DNA of 64,000 bases from Sparassis latifolia (taxonomy: Eukaryota; Basidiomycota; Agaricomycetes; Polyporales; Sparassidaceae), in contig CM031555.1 of NCBI GenBank assembly GCA_018466975.1, positions 496,001 through 560,000 on the forward strand, read 5' to 3'. This document shows, in pieces, positions 11,031 through 23,363 of the stretch. The notes beneath the pieces are model-generated. The model saw only the letters and a program-made list of their open reading frames with translations. It was not told where the DNA came from and made no database searches. Each line of letters starts with the position of its first letter. Within the stretch, counting starts at the first letter, position 1. Position numbers and translations under genes: made by a program.

Positions 11031-11630
11031 TGCTATCTAATTGTGTCTAGTAAGTGTTCTACAATATTCTGTGATACTCCGTAGTGTAAGTTTAGAAGGA
11101 CCTTATAATAGTTTACAAAGTCTCCTACTGACTCTTAGTATAGTATCTAGTAATATTCAGTAAGTTAACAATAACATATTATGCTGGCTCCTGATATACT
11201 CTTTAGTATCAGTTTGTAATGAGCATAGTCATCCGGTATCACTTTGTAAGATGCTTACAGTAGTTAAGCATACCATTAACTACTAGTCGATGAGGGCCTT
11301 ACAATACCCTACAAAGTGTTATATTGACTCCTAGTATGTTGTCTAGTAATGTTTAGTAAGCCTTCTACAATGTCTTATTATGCCATTTAGTCAATTCTAG
11401 TACACCCTCTAGTATTGGTTTGTAAGAACCTTAGAATAACCTATAAGACTGCCTAGTTACCACTACAATGGCCTGCTATACTGTCTACTGACACCTAGGA
11501 TGACATCTAGTATGAGTTTCTAAGGACCTTACATGTAACATTTTTCCTGGTATTTGTGCGATTTTTCTGGATTTTATTCCAAGTGTTTGATCCACAAGTC
11601 ACATTTCACATAGGCATTAACGAGACGATG
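11031..11630. other. Degenerate CTAGTA-rich stretch
   Basis: Short variants of TCTAGTAAT, GTTTGTAAGGACCTTA and ACAATA recur irregularly, as if an older tandem array had decayed. No coding potential is visible. Confidence 0.5.
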
Positions 11631-11686
11631 AAAACTCGCACTGCCACGCGATGCAGTGCGAGTTTTTGTCATCTCACTAACGCTAG
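11631..11686 (+). other. Strong hairpin followed by CTAG, candidate Helitron 3' end
   Basis: AAAACTCGCACTGC (11,631-11,644) pairs perfectly with 11,653-11,666 across an 8-nt loop, and pairing extends outward imperfectly. CTAA and CTAG occur 11 and 17 nt after the stem. Helitron 3' ends have a short hairpin about 10-15 nt before CTRR. The position downstream of the helicase and the tandem array fits, but the base after CTAG is G rather than the T expected at a canonical Helitron junction. Confidence 0.45.
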
Positions 11687-13546
11687 GTGCTGTGGCGCGA
11701 AACTCATGTGACATGTGACAAGTTTAAGTACTTCCAGCCAAACTTGCAAGGCTTATGGATCACTCAATTCTGCTCGGATTTTAATGAACCCGGTAGGCAT
11801 TCTGACCAGATTTTTAAGCTGAATCTAATAATGTTACTCTCAGAACATCATAATCACTTCCTGCAGTGCTAAGATTTATTTTCTCTATTTTCTCTCACTC
11901 CTGCTTGTTTCTTCAATGTGTACTTGTAATAAATAAGGTGCCCTATCTAACATGTACATGTACATTATAAGGTCATTCCACAATTTAATTGGCATTTTTA
12001 CAATTTTTCTACACTTTAGGATGAGCATTCTAATTCAAAACTAAGGTATCTCAGCCAGTTTTACTCAGATTTACTTGGTTTAAGAGAGTATTCTGAACTA
12101 TGTTATGCATAGATTTTAATACCACTGAGGTCTACATCATAGAATTACTGTGTGCTTCCCTTATTTCACTAACTATAATGCACCAACCTCTGGTGGCTGC
12201 TGAAAAAGTGCATGATAGTCAAGTTGGTGAAAGGCTCATCCTACAAATAATAACTCCTTTATACCCCAGGAATTGTAACTACTAATGACTATACAACAGA
12301 CAAATATAATGTGTTCCTTAGAGTTAGAAGAGCAGAGGTAGATGTTGACATCATTGTCAATCTGATATATGGAAGCAGAAAAGGACTAAGCTGCACAGTA
12401 GAGCAATGCAAAGGCCTCCTTTCAGCATCAACAATATGCACTTCTCCCAGTTCACCATTAACAGCAAATACAGCAGTTCCTTAGAGTTAGGAGGGCAAAG
12501 GTAGAACCTGACATCACCATCACTCTGATATATAAAAGCAGCTAAAGAAGATTGAGTGAGTGAGAATATACCATTTTATTTTCACAAAAATGCATACCAA
12601 ATTTGCTGCCTAGAAATGTCATTGAATAGACAAACAAATGACTACAAAGTGAAGAAAAGTGAGAGAAGAGTGAGTTGTGAGGGCGAACAGATAAGATAAA
12701 GATCTTATCAGCTATGTTGAGTAATGTTTGGCCAAGTCGCGCTGGTTTTCAATACAAAAATTTCACAGTTCGACTGAATGTGAGTTATAAACAAGTAAGC
12801 AGAGCAGCAAGTAACTTTGTTACCAGAGTGGACCCTAACCCTAGGTGTCTCATACAAATTTTGTATTGAAATTTCATTCTCACACAACAGGTGTAGATGT
12901 CAATTCATAAATGCTACATCTGCAAAATAATTGACAAGGGTGAGTATCTCATTGTTGCCATGTTACGCATGGCACACCAGCTAGTTGTGTTGGCATCATG
13001 ACCCTCTGGCTGCATCACTGAGCCATTGAGAGCTACACACGAGCACAATGAGTAGCTGCTGGCTAAACAGTGGCAGGAAATAGTAGGGTTTAGGGGTAGT
13101 TAATCGTTCAATGACAATATTCATCAGGAAAGCAGTTGATCTTAAATTTTATGTTCTGTACTAATGCTTGACTTACAGTAGTTAGATTTTATGTTACGTG
13201 TATTTTAATATGCGATCGTGAAAAAATGTCAGAATGTCATTATCTTCTCTTTGAATATTGATTGACCACATGTCGTTGTAGCGAAGACTGCATGCATTAC
13301 ACATACCATGATGCTTGAATTCACCAAAGGAAATATATGCATCTTATTTAGATTTACGCCACTATGATTTAGTTTTTCTTAATTTAAGGATGGTAATCTT
13401 CACAAAGCTAAATGTACGATCCTGAATATTATGATGTTGGATGGCACTTTATTATTGCATAACGGCAGGCAGTTGCGGGCGTGATGGCATCCCCGTGAGA
13501 AGGCGAATTGTCCTGGGGAAGGGATGTGAGCTTGTCGGCATCACGA
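11687..13546. other. AT-rich intergenic sequence with a dispersed direct repeat
   Basis: No convincing gene is present. A segment of about 65 bp starting near GTTCCTTAGAGTTAG occurs at about 12,313 and again at about 12,477, moderately diverged, each ending in a GATATAT...AAGCAG tail. Inverted segments around TTTCAATACAAAAATTTC (12,750) and ATTTTGTATTGAAATTT (12,860) suggest another small repeat. A short CCCTAACCCTA at about 12,836 is not long enough to call telomeric. Confidence 0.45.
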
Positions 13547-14219
13547 TCAAAAAATTTCCCATAGCTCATCAGGACGTATTGCTAGATGCTCTGGAGTAGA
13601 CAGTGAAGATTTTTGGGGGTTAGCTGTTGGTGGCTCTCCGGTGGTCGATGGTGGGCGTGGGGTAGCGGAGATTCTGATTCTCATGGAGATAACAAAGGAA
13701 AGGAAGTTGGAGATGACGATGGTTTGTATGGAAATAGCGATAGATAGCCCGCTTGAGGGTGAAGCGTACCATAGCCCTGCTGCAGCAGGCATCTCCTGAA
13801 AATTATGAGAGCGTAAGTATACCTTCGGTACATGATGAATGGTATGGCGCATAAGATTGTGGAGGTATCTGTGAGGTGATAAGTAACTTATAATTAGTCG
13901 AGACCATAGTATATGGTGGACCTTAGAACTGGAGTTTTTAGGATAGCTGTCTTGCTAGAATATGGCATAATACATACTTTGTGTCTTCATACATTTGTGC
14001 CTGATACTGAGCCATTGCAGGAGCATTGTGTGGTGCCTCTCGTTCTGGATATGTAGGCATAGGATCGCGGCAAGCGATATAGCGAATCGTATAATTTTCA
14101 GGTGCAGCATATGGTGTCCATAATTGTTGTGCATGTGGCATCACCAAATTATGAGGGGGAATCAATGTGGGAGGGTAATTAGCCTCATTGAGGAGAGTTG
14201 GTTGCACATGTTCTGGCAT
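13547..14219 (-). CDS. Hypothetical protein remnant, possibly spliced
   Basis: Two frames on the minus strand, 13,938-14,219 (93 codons, starting MPEHVQPTLLNEANYPP) and 13,547-13,852 (101 codons), have protein-like composition. The first is Pro/Tyr/His-rich; the second has a hydrophobic stretch around residues 35-58 that could cross a membrane once. They may be exons of one gene. I recognise no family, and no neighbour suggests a role. Confidence 0.3.
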
Positions 14220-14544
14220 TATTGGACTGTAAGGGGGGATTGATGCTGGAGGGTGCTAAGCCTCTCAGCTGTCACTGATAATGCTTCTCGACCACTCCTG
14301 GCTTGTAGTCGGCCATGACCACTGGCATGCACATCAGTAGTGTGTTGCATGACTGAGCCACTGACAACTGGCTTAATACCATCATGGTTGGTCTTTGCTT
14401 CTTTATTAGAGATGGATTGCCTTCCATCAGATCAGAACCTATACTGGTGATGTTGTAAATACGTCATCTGTGAGAGAAGTCGCTAGTAATTTGGAACTCC
14501 CAAGGGTCAGAGAGGTCACTCTCTGGTCATTTTCTTCGATCAGC

Positions 14545-15061
14545 TCATGGTCTGCCTCTGTCTAATGTGATGGCCTCGGCAGAAGATTGCTCATACATTT
14601 GGGTGACAAAAATGTGATCTTCAAGAAGCAAGGCATAGATGTTGAGCTCTTCTGCATAGACACTACCCTTCCTCCGCTTGCTGAAAATGCCGAGGCGAAG
14701 GCATGCAGTGGATATATTTCTCCCACCCAGTGTGCCATACAAGAAGGAAATGAGGATCTCGATCAAGATGGTGTAAGCAAAGTCATAGACATTTCCAACA
14801 TGTGTCTCATTTTTCCAGACAATGGATATCTTAAGGTTTTCTTTGCAGGTAGAGAAGGAGTCTGTCGTTTATGTGGTCATGAAGTTCTTGGTACCGCAGC
14901 TCAGTTTTACACCTGAACCTATCAACTATGAGGGCCTTACCCCACAGCTTACTCAGGTGATCAAGCCCCATATATCTCAACTCATCAATCTCGCACTGGA
15001 CAACTGAGAGACAGCAGGTCTCATCATTGACAGTTTCATCTCTATCCTGTGTTCCTTGCAT
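14545..15061 (-). pseudogene. Decayed transposon-like ORF fragments
   Basis: Frames 14,831-15,061 and 14,545-14,766 on the minus strand give protein-like products. One contains RYMGLDHLSKLWGKALIVDR and RYQELHDHINDRLLLYLQR. They are separated by stops or frame changes, and neither has a start that fits a complete gene. The plus strand is also open over part of this region, so strand choice is uncertain. Between 14,220 and 14,544 I see nothing. Confidence 0.3.
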
Positions 15062-15225
15062 GCAGAATTCACTATGTTCGACATTGGGGAGAGAAGACTG
15101 AGGGTCAGGGCACCTCGGGGGTCCTTTTATACCCCTCGAGTGTCACCCATTGTGACCATTACATAGTAGTGTTACATGACAAATTGGCCAATAGAAAAAT
15201 AAGAGCATCACATGATCAAAGGAGA

Positions 15226-15405
15226 AAGTAGAAAGGAAAAATGTCTTAGGGCCTTCATGTCCAATAGCATAAAGTGAGCAGGGAGAAACAGGGAAGATAA
15301 AATTCTTGAGACCTCTGTGTCCAATAGCATAAAGCGAGCAGGGAAAAGCAGGAAGAAAGCACTTTCCGAGTTTTTCCCATCCAATAGCATAATGTGAGCA
15401 TCAGG
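15226..15405. repeat. 60-bp tandem repeat, three copies
   Basis: CCAATAGCATAAAGTGAGCA and variants begin at 15,261, 15,321 and 15,381, an exact 60-bp period. The sequence between them (AGGGAGAAACAGGGAAG-like) diverges more than the CCAATAGCAT core. It has no stop in some minus-strand frames, which explains the open frames there. Confidence 0.75.
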
Positions 15406-15729
15406 TGACACACTTGGCCAACATTCTCAGATTTTGTCTTAGTCACATGACTTCTTCATCGAGTGCTACACCGGTGGTTACATGTTCACAAGCCAAACAC
15501 TTTTGGTGCATGACAGCGGAGCGCAGAGACGGCTCTGGCCTCTGGCTTTTTCTTTTTCTTAAGCTGGTGCCTCTGATTTACGACAATCATGCGAGGCGCG
15601 CCGACAATGAACAAAGAGAAGGCATGCAGTTCATGCCATTTCTCTGTCTTTTCGACTCACCAGACTTTTCCCTGGTTACAGTTAGTTGCAGCCTCAATTG
15701 AGGTGACTGAGCCTTGAGTGGGAGCTTAT

Positions 15730-16140
15730 GTTACAATGGTCCCTGGGATGGATCGTGATGGATCAGTCCATGTTGAAACATTCTAGCAGCCACATGTGCT
15801 GATGTCAGAGTCTCATTGGAGATGGACCTTTATATATCACGTGTGATGATGTCACCACTCTAGAACATGACATCATGGTTCTCGACCTAGTCTAGGTACC
15901 ACTGACCCTAGACCTCAGTACGTATAGTTGGCCCGGCCTTACAGCCACATTATGATGCTTATCGACGATGCACCTACACCTCATAGTTAAGCAGGGACAT
16001 AGTAACATAGTAAACTATACAAAGGTCCATGTATAGTTATAGTAGAGGCTATAGTCCAGGTCATCAACTCCCAGACCTGCATGTACCTGTACTCGTACTA
16101 CACAGGTTTGTATAGTACAGTATAATTACCAAATTTAGTT
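15730..16140 (+). repeat. Interspersed repeat, probable solo LTR remnant
   Basis: Part of this stretch (about 15,820-15,990) matches the insert in the left arm of the 5.6-kb element on the opposite strand, including GAACATGACATCATGGTTCTC. It has TATA-like TTTATATATCAC. The ends are not defined, and I found no target duplication. Sequence from 15,406 to 15,730 shows no gene. Confidence 0.45.
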
Positions 16141-16215
16141 ACTGAGATTCAGATCTGTGGCTTGCTATAACATAAAAATTGATTTGGATCAGATATTTTC
16201 GATTTCCTCGCATCT

Positions 16216-19129
16216 GTGCTAACTATGCCTGCCCCCGGCTCTAGTGGAAGTGCTTTGGCAAAGAGGCGTGCTCGTGATCTTGCTGAAAAGCCTGGTCCAT
16301 CAAAAATTGCTCGGATCCAGTCATCTGGGACACACAGTGGAAGCAAAAAACCCATCAATGTTGATGGATCTGATGAAACGGGTTCAGATGACAAGGACAG
16401 CATACCTGAAGACAATCTCGAGGACAAAGAACTAACACCCGAACAATGTTTCAGTTTGTACTTGCCTTATAAAGGTGGACTATTGTTCTGAAGTTGTGTA
16501 TATACAGCAAGAAGAAGAAGTACGTGCGCCACTGTGTATACCTTTTACAAGAACCCAACGTTGGGTTATCACGACCAAGAATGTCATGTCTTCAGATGTG
16601 CTGGAACTGGCTGCAAGCAAGTCATTCGCCGGTATCAGGATAAGAAGGATTGAAACAGCACATCGAACCTGAGCAAGCATGCAAAAAAGTGTTTTGGAGA
16701 AGCAGCGATGGAACAGGCAAAAGCTGAGAAGTCAGATTTTCAGTGTAGCAACAACATTGCAGATCACTTTGCATGTGTTGCAGGAGAATCTAAAGTCAAT
16801 TCTCTTTCATGTATGCAAGAAGAGTGCGGTATGATGATCTTAAATATTCTCCGATATCTGTGATGTCAACGCTGACTGTTTTACAGGGCTACCATTGTTC
16901 GATGGAGTCACTGAAAGCTGCAGACCATTGACATTATTCAAGATCGTCATTTTTGAAGCTGACAAGACAGTCGAAGCGCATGATCTGGACAGCGTCGCGA
17001 AAACAGTGAGCCGTAACACCATGAGACATTTTGCAGTGAGGGGGGCATATCAAGAAGATTCTCAAGGTATTGGCCTTCCTGTCATTTGTTCTCACACAAT
17101 GCACTGAACTAATGACATATGACAGGAACATACAGAATCTCAGCAGCTCACAGCGTGCGATTGTTGGACAGTACTTTCACTTAAAGCGTACTTAATATAA
17201 CTGTTTATCTGCACTGGAGAAACTCACGCACTTGCTTGGCTGCTTGGAGCTTTTGAAGTGCGTCTACAAATCTGCTACCAGTTCCAGAATGTTAGTTGAA
17301 AGCACTTGTGAACCAGCATCACACTGGCGAGAATCTGAAAGATGTGTTGTCCGAGGTTATCAAGGACTTGAATTGAGGACAAGGTTTGTGTTCCAACTGT
17401 TTGGGCTTACTAATACTAACACATCTGGTGACGTCACGCGTGACATGCGACAATGCCTCCGATAATGTGAGATGGTGGGAAATGGAGTGAATCTCATTTT
17501 CTCTAAAATTTGCTGGCAATTATCTCGAAACCATGATGCTTTGTCGCACTGTATGTCTCTTTACTGCCAAAGTATTGTCAACCAGTTCGAGCTCACACTG
17601 CAGAAGCGGAAGCAGGAATGTGCAGAAGAGTAGCGAGGCCTCCCGGAATTGGAAGATGATGGGGATGATAGCAGAGATGAAGACGATGAAATTGAGCCTA
17701 CGGATGAGAAGAGGGAGGATGGAGATGACATTGGCCGGGTATGAGTATAAGTATGACCAACCCCTGAATGCAGGAAGAAAGGCGCGCGAGCAAAGAGCAC
17801 ACTCAAGAGTGCGCGCAGGTCGTTCTGAAAGGTGTGTTTGATGTTGATGCTGCTGTTATGCTCTATTCAACTTCTTTATCCAGTTGCGGACACTGGGAAC
17901 CAAGACAAAAAACTCGCCGACAATACTCACTCCAGCATGGGTGAAAGAATGTCAAAGCTTAGGTCAGCACGAGTCCTACATGCTGTGCGACATTGTGACT
18001 CGGTGGAATTCGACCTATGACATGCTCGTCTTCACTTTGAAGTACCACGCTGTGATTGACGGAGTAACCAGTCAAAGAGAAAATGAGGTGTGGCATTTGG
18101 AGCTGAGTGAGCAGGAATGGGAGCTTGTATTGCAGTTGGTGGAAGTATTGCAGGTGAGTCCATTGCCCATCATCATCGCCTTGCTGAGACTCACTGCTGT
18201 ACATTTGTTGCGACAGATATTTAAAGATGCCACTGAGTTCTTCAGCCAGGCCGACCATCCCAATCTGGCGATGGTTATTCCTGCCATGGATAAGATCGAT
18301 GACGCACTCAGCAACAAGTGGGGCAACCATAACTATGATGGTTCTATTCGTGCTGCACTTTATCTGGCTCTCAAAACTCTCCCAAGTACTATTCGGCCAC
18401 TGACACATTGGACTTGTATCGCGCCACCATGAGTGCATATATATGCCATTTACGTTGACATACTGACTAATTACGGCCATAGTACTCCATCCTCGATATA
18501 AACTCGACTACTTCAAGAAGGCTACGTGGGAGAAGACATGGATTACCACAGCTGAGGAGGTCGTCCGTGACCTCCTAGACCGTCACTACACCCAGCCAGA
18601 ACTTCTAGTGAATATCCCGGATGCTGCTGCGGCACCACCCACTACTCCACCACGCCATACATCTGGTACTCAGAACATGTTCGCCCTGGACTTTCAAGCA
18701 TCACCAGAGAAGGTGAGCCAGCAGGATGAGCTGCAGGAGTATCTCAGTGCACCAGTGGAGAAGGTCAAGGACCCGATTGAATGGTGGTATGGCTGTGAAC
18801 GAAACTGGCCTAATCTATCTGCTGGCCCTCGACTATCTCGGCATCCCGGTGTGCCCTTTTGGTTTGCTGCAGTGCAGGTGTCGCGTGGTGACATCTGAGC
18901 TAGCAACCTCCAGTGATGTCGGCGTATTGGTGATGCCATATGCGTCGCCATACGTATGTGTAGCTGCATGAGTGCACAAATGCTGCATGCGTTGATGTGT
19001 GTCGGGGATTGGTCCAGGCAAGACCTCATCCCGAAGCATCTCTGGGTGAAGGTAACATCTCTTCTGGTGCTTGAGGGTGATGAGGTAGAGGAGCCTGATG
19101 CAAACTTCGCAAATAAATACATGTTGTAG
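16216..19129 (+). pseudogene. hAT-family transposase, decayed
   Basis: Frame pieces follow the order of a basidiomycete hAT transposase. A Ser/Asp-rich N-terminus (from ATG 16,216) leads to a BED-type zinc finger (CAGTGCKQV then STSNLSKHAKKCFG, with a TGA in between). Next come catalytic-core pieces SHTGENLKDVLSEVIKDL and TCDNASDN (17,320-17,470), then the DIVTRWNSTYDML segment with an apparent intron at about 18,154-18,217. VLHPRYKLDYFKKATWEKTW (18,483-18,545) and the C-terminal dimerisation region DELQEYLSAPVEKVKDPIEWW follow, ending in ALMCVGDWSRQD (19,000). Many frame changes and stops separate these pieces, and the segment between DYLGIPVC and the C-terminal tail is corrupted, so the copy is dead. 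Terminal inverted repeats and target duplication were not located. Confidence 0.85.
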
Positions 19130-19774
19130 TATTACTACGTCTCTAGTAATCCGGTAATGTCAGTACCTCCGCGAATGGTCGTACCAGCATCGTGTAGCGC
19201 CCAGGTAGCTCCAAACATGCGAGCACTCTGTGATAAAGAGCAGCCAGCGCGACACCATCCTGCCTAAACGACCGGCCTGCAGCCTTGGTTTCCGGCAGCA
19301 GCAACTCATGAGAATACTTCTAAATTACCAGTAAGTCCATCATTGTTACATTTACGAAGCGGCATTTGGGGCAGAGTTGAAGGAGCCCTCTATCCTTTGC
19401 CCTCCTAACTGTCCAGTTTTCAGCCTGACAGTCCAGCAGCGGACGACGTGCCAATGCGATGTGTGAAAACACTGCATCGCGATGAAACAGCTCACCTCCT
19501 CACGCTATGGGCGCATGCTGTGCCCTCACCTGCGTTCCTCTCAGCTTGCTCACGGGGTCCCCAAAAAATGAATTTTGAAGCACCCTTGACGAGCTCGTTC
19601 GCCTGGACAAGGTCCTCCTCCACTGCGTCACCCTCCTTCAACACGCCACATGTGAGCACGCAGTGGCAGAGTGCCTCAGCTGTTGCTGGGCATCAGCACA
19701 TCTCCGCTGAAGCAGGTTGGAGTATTTACCTGGAGCTCCCTCCCTTGCTCTCGATACAGCGATCGACCCATACG
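19130..19774. other. Region between hAT and cyclophilin remnants
   Basis: No domain is recognised. It could contain a scrambled 5' end of the cyclophilin gene, because short open frames lead into it, but no N-terminal cyclophilin motif can be read. Confidence 0.35.
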
Positions 19775-20620
19775 TGCAGTTTCATGATCCAAGGTGGTGA
19801 CTTTATCAATCACAACAGCACGGGTGGCGAGTTGATCTACGGAGAGAAGTTCGAAGATGAGAACTTCGAGCTCAAGCATACGAAGCCATTCCTGCACTCT
19901 ATGGTGCATTATGCATCTCTCTTCCTCCGCTCACACACGCTCAACACCTCTCGTTGCAGGCAAACACCAGCCTGAGCATGAACGGCTCTCAGTTCTTCAT
20001 CACCTGCTTGCTGATGCTGCATCTCGATGGGAAACACCTCGTCTTTGTGAGTCATTGTAGCAAGTCAATGCGTCGCGCCTAGAAAACCACCCCATGGCTG
20101 ATGCTCCACTGAGCTGTGCGCCATTGTGGATTCTGCAGACGCTAGCGCACGATGGCCCATAACGCGTCCATACGCTGAGACGAGAACCCATATAGGGGAT
20201 TTTCCAACAGGCCAGGAACCCATTGATGGCCAGGACGTGGCCGACCACCCAGAAGTTACTCTCAAAATTACTCGCGAGATACGTGAGATCAGGAAGAGGC
20301 TTTTCAATTTTGACAGCGCTGAGGCAGTGCTGTCGAAATACCAAAGTGCGTCGCTGATATTTCTCCTTTCTGTATCCCTGATTTAACGTGAAATGACTAC
20401 AGTGTTGCTGTGTGTGCAGAGTCTGTATGATACCTAGATGTACATCCCGTCCTTCCAGAGAATGCACCTCCAGAACTGAAGAACTCATTCGATGTGCTAA
20501 TCGCACCACTCCTGCTCAACTCTGCACTTGCCGCGCTCTGTGCAGGTGGCCCCATGCATGTGCTCATCGCACTGTGGAGTACAGAGCGCGTTCTGAAGAA
20601 TCTGCAGCTGAATGATGTCG
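19775..20620 (+). pseudogene. Cyclophilin-40 (peptidyl-prolyl isomerase with TPR) remnant
   Basis: The pieces follow the order of fungal CYP40/Cpr6. They are [38 protein letters not shown], an intron, NGSQFFITCLL then LDGKHLVF, an intron, then ENHPMAD with a frame slip. ALREI-like TREIREIRKRLF (20,270) follows, another intron, and the TPR segment YLDVHPVLPENAPPELKNSF, LIAPLLLNSALAALCAGG, RVLKNLQLND. Cyclophilins isomerise proline bonds, and the CYP40 TPR region binds Hsp90. Here the N-terminal 60 or so residues and the last TPR helices are missing. A TGA stands at the Arg before YLDVH, and other frameshifts occur. The copy cannot work. It abuts a repeated block and is surrounded by transposons, so it may be a captured or relocated fragment. 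Confidence 0.8.
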
Positions 20621-20924
20621 CAGGGTGCTCAAATATCACCATCTCAGGACATATTGACAACCGTGACAGACTCAGGCCCAGGACCCAGCCCATTCAGTCA
20701 TGTTTGTGAACTGGACTCCCATTTACCCTGACATTGTCATGAACTGGACAGCCAGCGGGCGTCGGCCCGTGGTCTGTGTAAGGAGCTGTCCAGCGATAAA
20801 CCATAGCGTGAAGGAATGCTGGAAGCGATGAGCCCCGCGCCGCAAGGAGTATTTCTGAGCGTCAGCCGCCGCCATGGTCTGACTATTATCAGGCATGGGC
20901 CCCGCGCGGTGATAGTTCTGAGGC

Positions 20925-21660
20925 GATGGGCCCACCACCATAGGTATGTTTTGGCGATCGGCCCACCACCGGGGCTATTACGCAGTGGTATTGCAGCCAT
21001 AGGTAGTGTTCTGAAGCGATCGGCCCACCTGCGGGCTATTACACAGTAGGTGGCCCACCGCCATAGGTAGTGTTCTGGTGATCGGCCCATAATACTAGGG
21101 CTATTATACAGCCATTGGCCCACCGCCATAGGTGATGTTCTGAGCGTCGGCCGACCACCATAGGTAGTGTTCTGACCCGATGGGCGCCTCCATAGGTAGT
21201 GTTCTGAAGCGATCGGCCCGCGGTGTATTATACAGCCATCGACCCACCGCCATAGGTAGTGTTCTGAAGCGGTGGAGCGGCCGCCATCGTAGTGTTCTGG
21301 CGATGGGCCCCACCACCGCCAGGTAGTGTTCTGACGATCGGCCCGCCATAGGTAGTGTTCTGGCCGATCGGCCCACCACCACGGTGCTGTTATGCCAACC
21401 ATCGACCCACCGCCATAGGTGGTGTTCTGAGCAATGGGCCAGAAGCCTCATAGGTAGTGTTCTGAGCGTGGGCCCACTGCCATAGGTATATTTCTGAGGC
21501 GATCAGCCCACCGCCCGCGATTGCTATTATACAGCCATTGGCACAACCTATGCCATTGAGGTTCTGGCGATGGGCCGACCTCAGGTAGTGTTCTGAGCGA
21601 TCGGCCACACCACCGCGGGAGCTATTATACAGTATTGACCCCACCACGTATAGGTATATT
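20925..21660. repeat. 33-bp minisatellite, copy A (degraded)
   Basis: Units resemble CCGCCATAGGTAGTGTTCTG followed by AGCGATCGGCCCA, mixed with a second module carrying GGTGCTATTATACAGCCATC. Unit boundaries are irregular through many small indels. Confidence 0.8.
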
Positions 21661-22044
21661 CTGAGCCCATAGCGTGGGTCGCCTGAAATATCTGACTTCG
21701 CCGGGCATGGCTGAGTTATTTGCCTTGCTAGGTTCAACACTGGGCGCAAATGTCGTGTCCGTGTCATCTTGGTGAAGCATGGGTGGGTGAAGACATACGG
21801 ATGATTCGTCAGGGAGTAGCATAGGTGGATGTATGGAGCAGCATGGAAGTTGGTCGGGGAGCATGGGCGGATGTATGAAGCGTGGAGATTGGTCAGGGGA
21901 AGCATGGGGCGGATCTGCACCTGGTTGCCGAGCCAAGAAGTAGACCATGCGAAGTGAGCGGATTGTACCGAAGTCAGCGGCGAAGCCGCGAAGTGAGCCG
22001 AGGATGCGAGCGATATTACCGTCGTATGAGCGAAGGATATGCAC
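21625..22044 (-). pseudogene. Proline-rich repeat ORF, copy A
   Basis: The minus-strand frame contains imperfect HPPML(P)DQSP repeats matching the copy at 25,238-25,594, but single-base changes shift the frame upstream and downstream. The matching part of copy B encodes a Ser-rich N-terminus not readable here. Function is unknown. Confidence 0.45.
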
Positions 22045-22627
22045 AGAAGAAGGGGCTCAGCCTTGAGTCGTTGCTCATCACGGCACCTCTTGCTCAGACC
22101 CCTATCGGCCCCACCGCCATAGGTGGACCTAAAGCGATCAGTCAACCCATGTGGGCATATTTTTCAGTGATTGATGCTGCGCCTAACAGGGCAATGATGG
22201 AGCTCTGTGAATAATTGTAATCCACCATCATTCCTCAATTCTGGTTAGCTTCGCTATCGGCTCCTTGCAGTATCCTCTCTCTCCACTGTAGGAAGGTTGG
22301 CGAACTGTGGCGAATATCGTGCGCCATCTGAACATGGAGTTCAGAATGACTTCATCAGAAAACTCTCTCCCAATTAGCATCGGCGTTTGAGACATGCATC
22401 AGATACAATTTGGGATGTGCCCTTCTGGGTAGAGTATGTGGAGACGAATGGCGGTCCTTTCCACCGTGGTAGGGTTGGCGAACTGTGAGTGGATATCACT
22501 CGCCATCTGAACATGCAATCCAGAATGACTTAAGCCAAACTCATGTGGCGTTGGCTGAGCCATGCATCAGATACCATTGGGGATGTGCCCTCCTGAGAGG
22601 GAGAGTATGTGGGTACTATGTTTCGCC

Positions 22628-23363
22628 TTACCACACCAGATGCACATTTGCCCAGGATTCAGACACTGACAACCTTATAATGCGACACACTACAGCACGA
22701 CGGGCGCCTGGCATTGGCGATTTACTTCCCCTATCTGCGCAGCTGCCGCGTCGCCTCCTGCAGCTCTTCAACTGCAGCCAAGGTTCTGATCTGTCCTCGT
22801 GCAACCCAGCTAGTGAGGTTCGCGGCGCGGGCATGCAGCTGTTGGCTGCCAGTGTAATTTCGGAGCGGTGTACCTTCTCCTCGTTCTCGAGGTTGACAAG
22901 ACTGTAAAGGTGCTGGGTACCACTCACCCAGGATCACGCCAAGTTTGTACCACCCAGGCCTCAGTGAATCCCCAGCCGGCCCAACCTGTGATCATTTGCA
23001 CCAGTAGTCAGGTGAATCCTCAGTAGATTCTTGGGGCCGAGGCGAGGGTGGTGGGGCATGGAATCGCCTTGGCGTCAATGCTGATGGGGCGCAGAACTTG
23101 GCGATTGAAAGTGGGGCGGTGGGGACACTGGCGATAACTCGCCATGGTCAATATGGTCAGCATGACCCTGCGCGAAGGTAAGCCACAGATACCTGTTGGC
23201 GGGCATGCACAGGACTCGGCAAGTCGGGCGATATCGGCCAGAAGGCGTACCATCTCCGGTTACGGTATTTCCCTCCAACGGACCTTGGTGAAGTGATCTG
23301 GGTCGAGCTCCCAGTATAGAGCGAACACACCTCTGTGCAGGCATGGTACACAGCCTGCAGCAT
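22628..23363 (-). pseudogene. Hypothetical protein remnant, copy A
   Basis: Minus-strand pieces such as LGARPRSLHQG, GHADHIDHGELSPV and ARAANLTSW match the better preserved copy at 26,257-26,968. Frames change several times. The family is not recognised, and it may be an accessory gene of the KDZ transposon that follows copy B. Confidence 0.4.

Larger units (their letters stand above)
20685..23310. repeat. Duplicated 2.6-kb block, copy A
   Basis: This block is homologous to 24,205-26,855 in the same orientation, from CCCATTCAGTCATGTTTGTG to CCTTGGTGAAGTGATCTGGG. It includes a 33-bp minisatellite, a proline-rich repeat frame and a hypothetical gene remnant. Compared with copy B it has many 1-3 base insertions and deletions, so its frames are broken more often. 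Confidence 0.85.

Noticed and set aside
10832..11050. 72-codon frame with PIRITTK repeats
   Set aside because: Chance reading of the 49-bp minisatellite.
12832..13100. CCCTAACCCTA at about 12,836 and TAGGGTTTAGGGG at about 13,084 as interstitial telomere
   Set aside because: Fewer than two units each and in opposite senses; chance is sufficient in AT-rich DNA.
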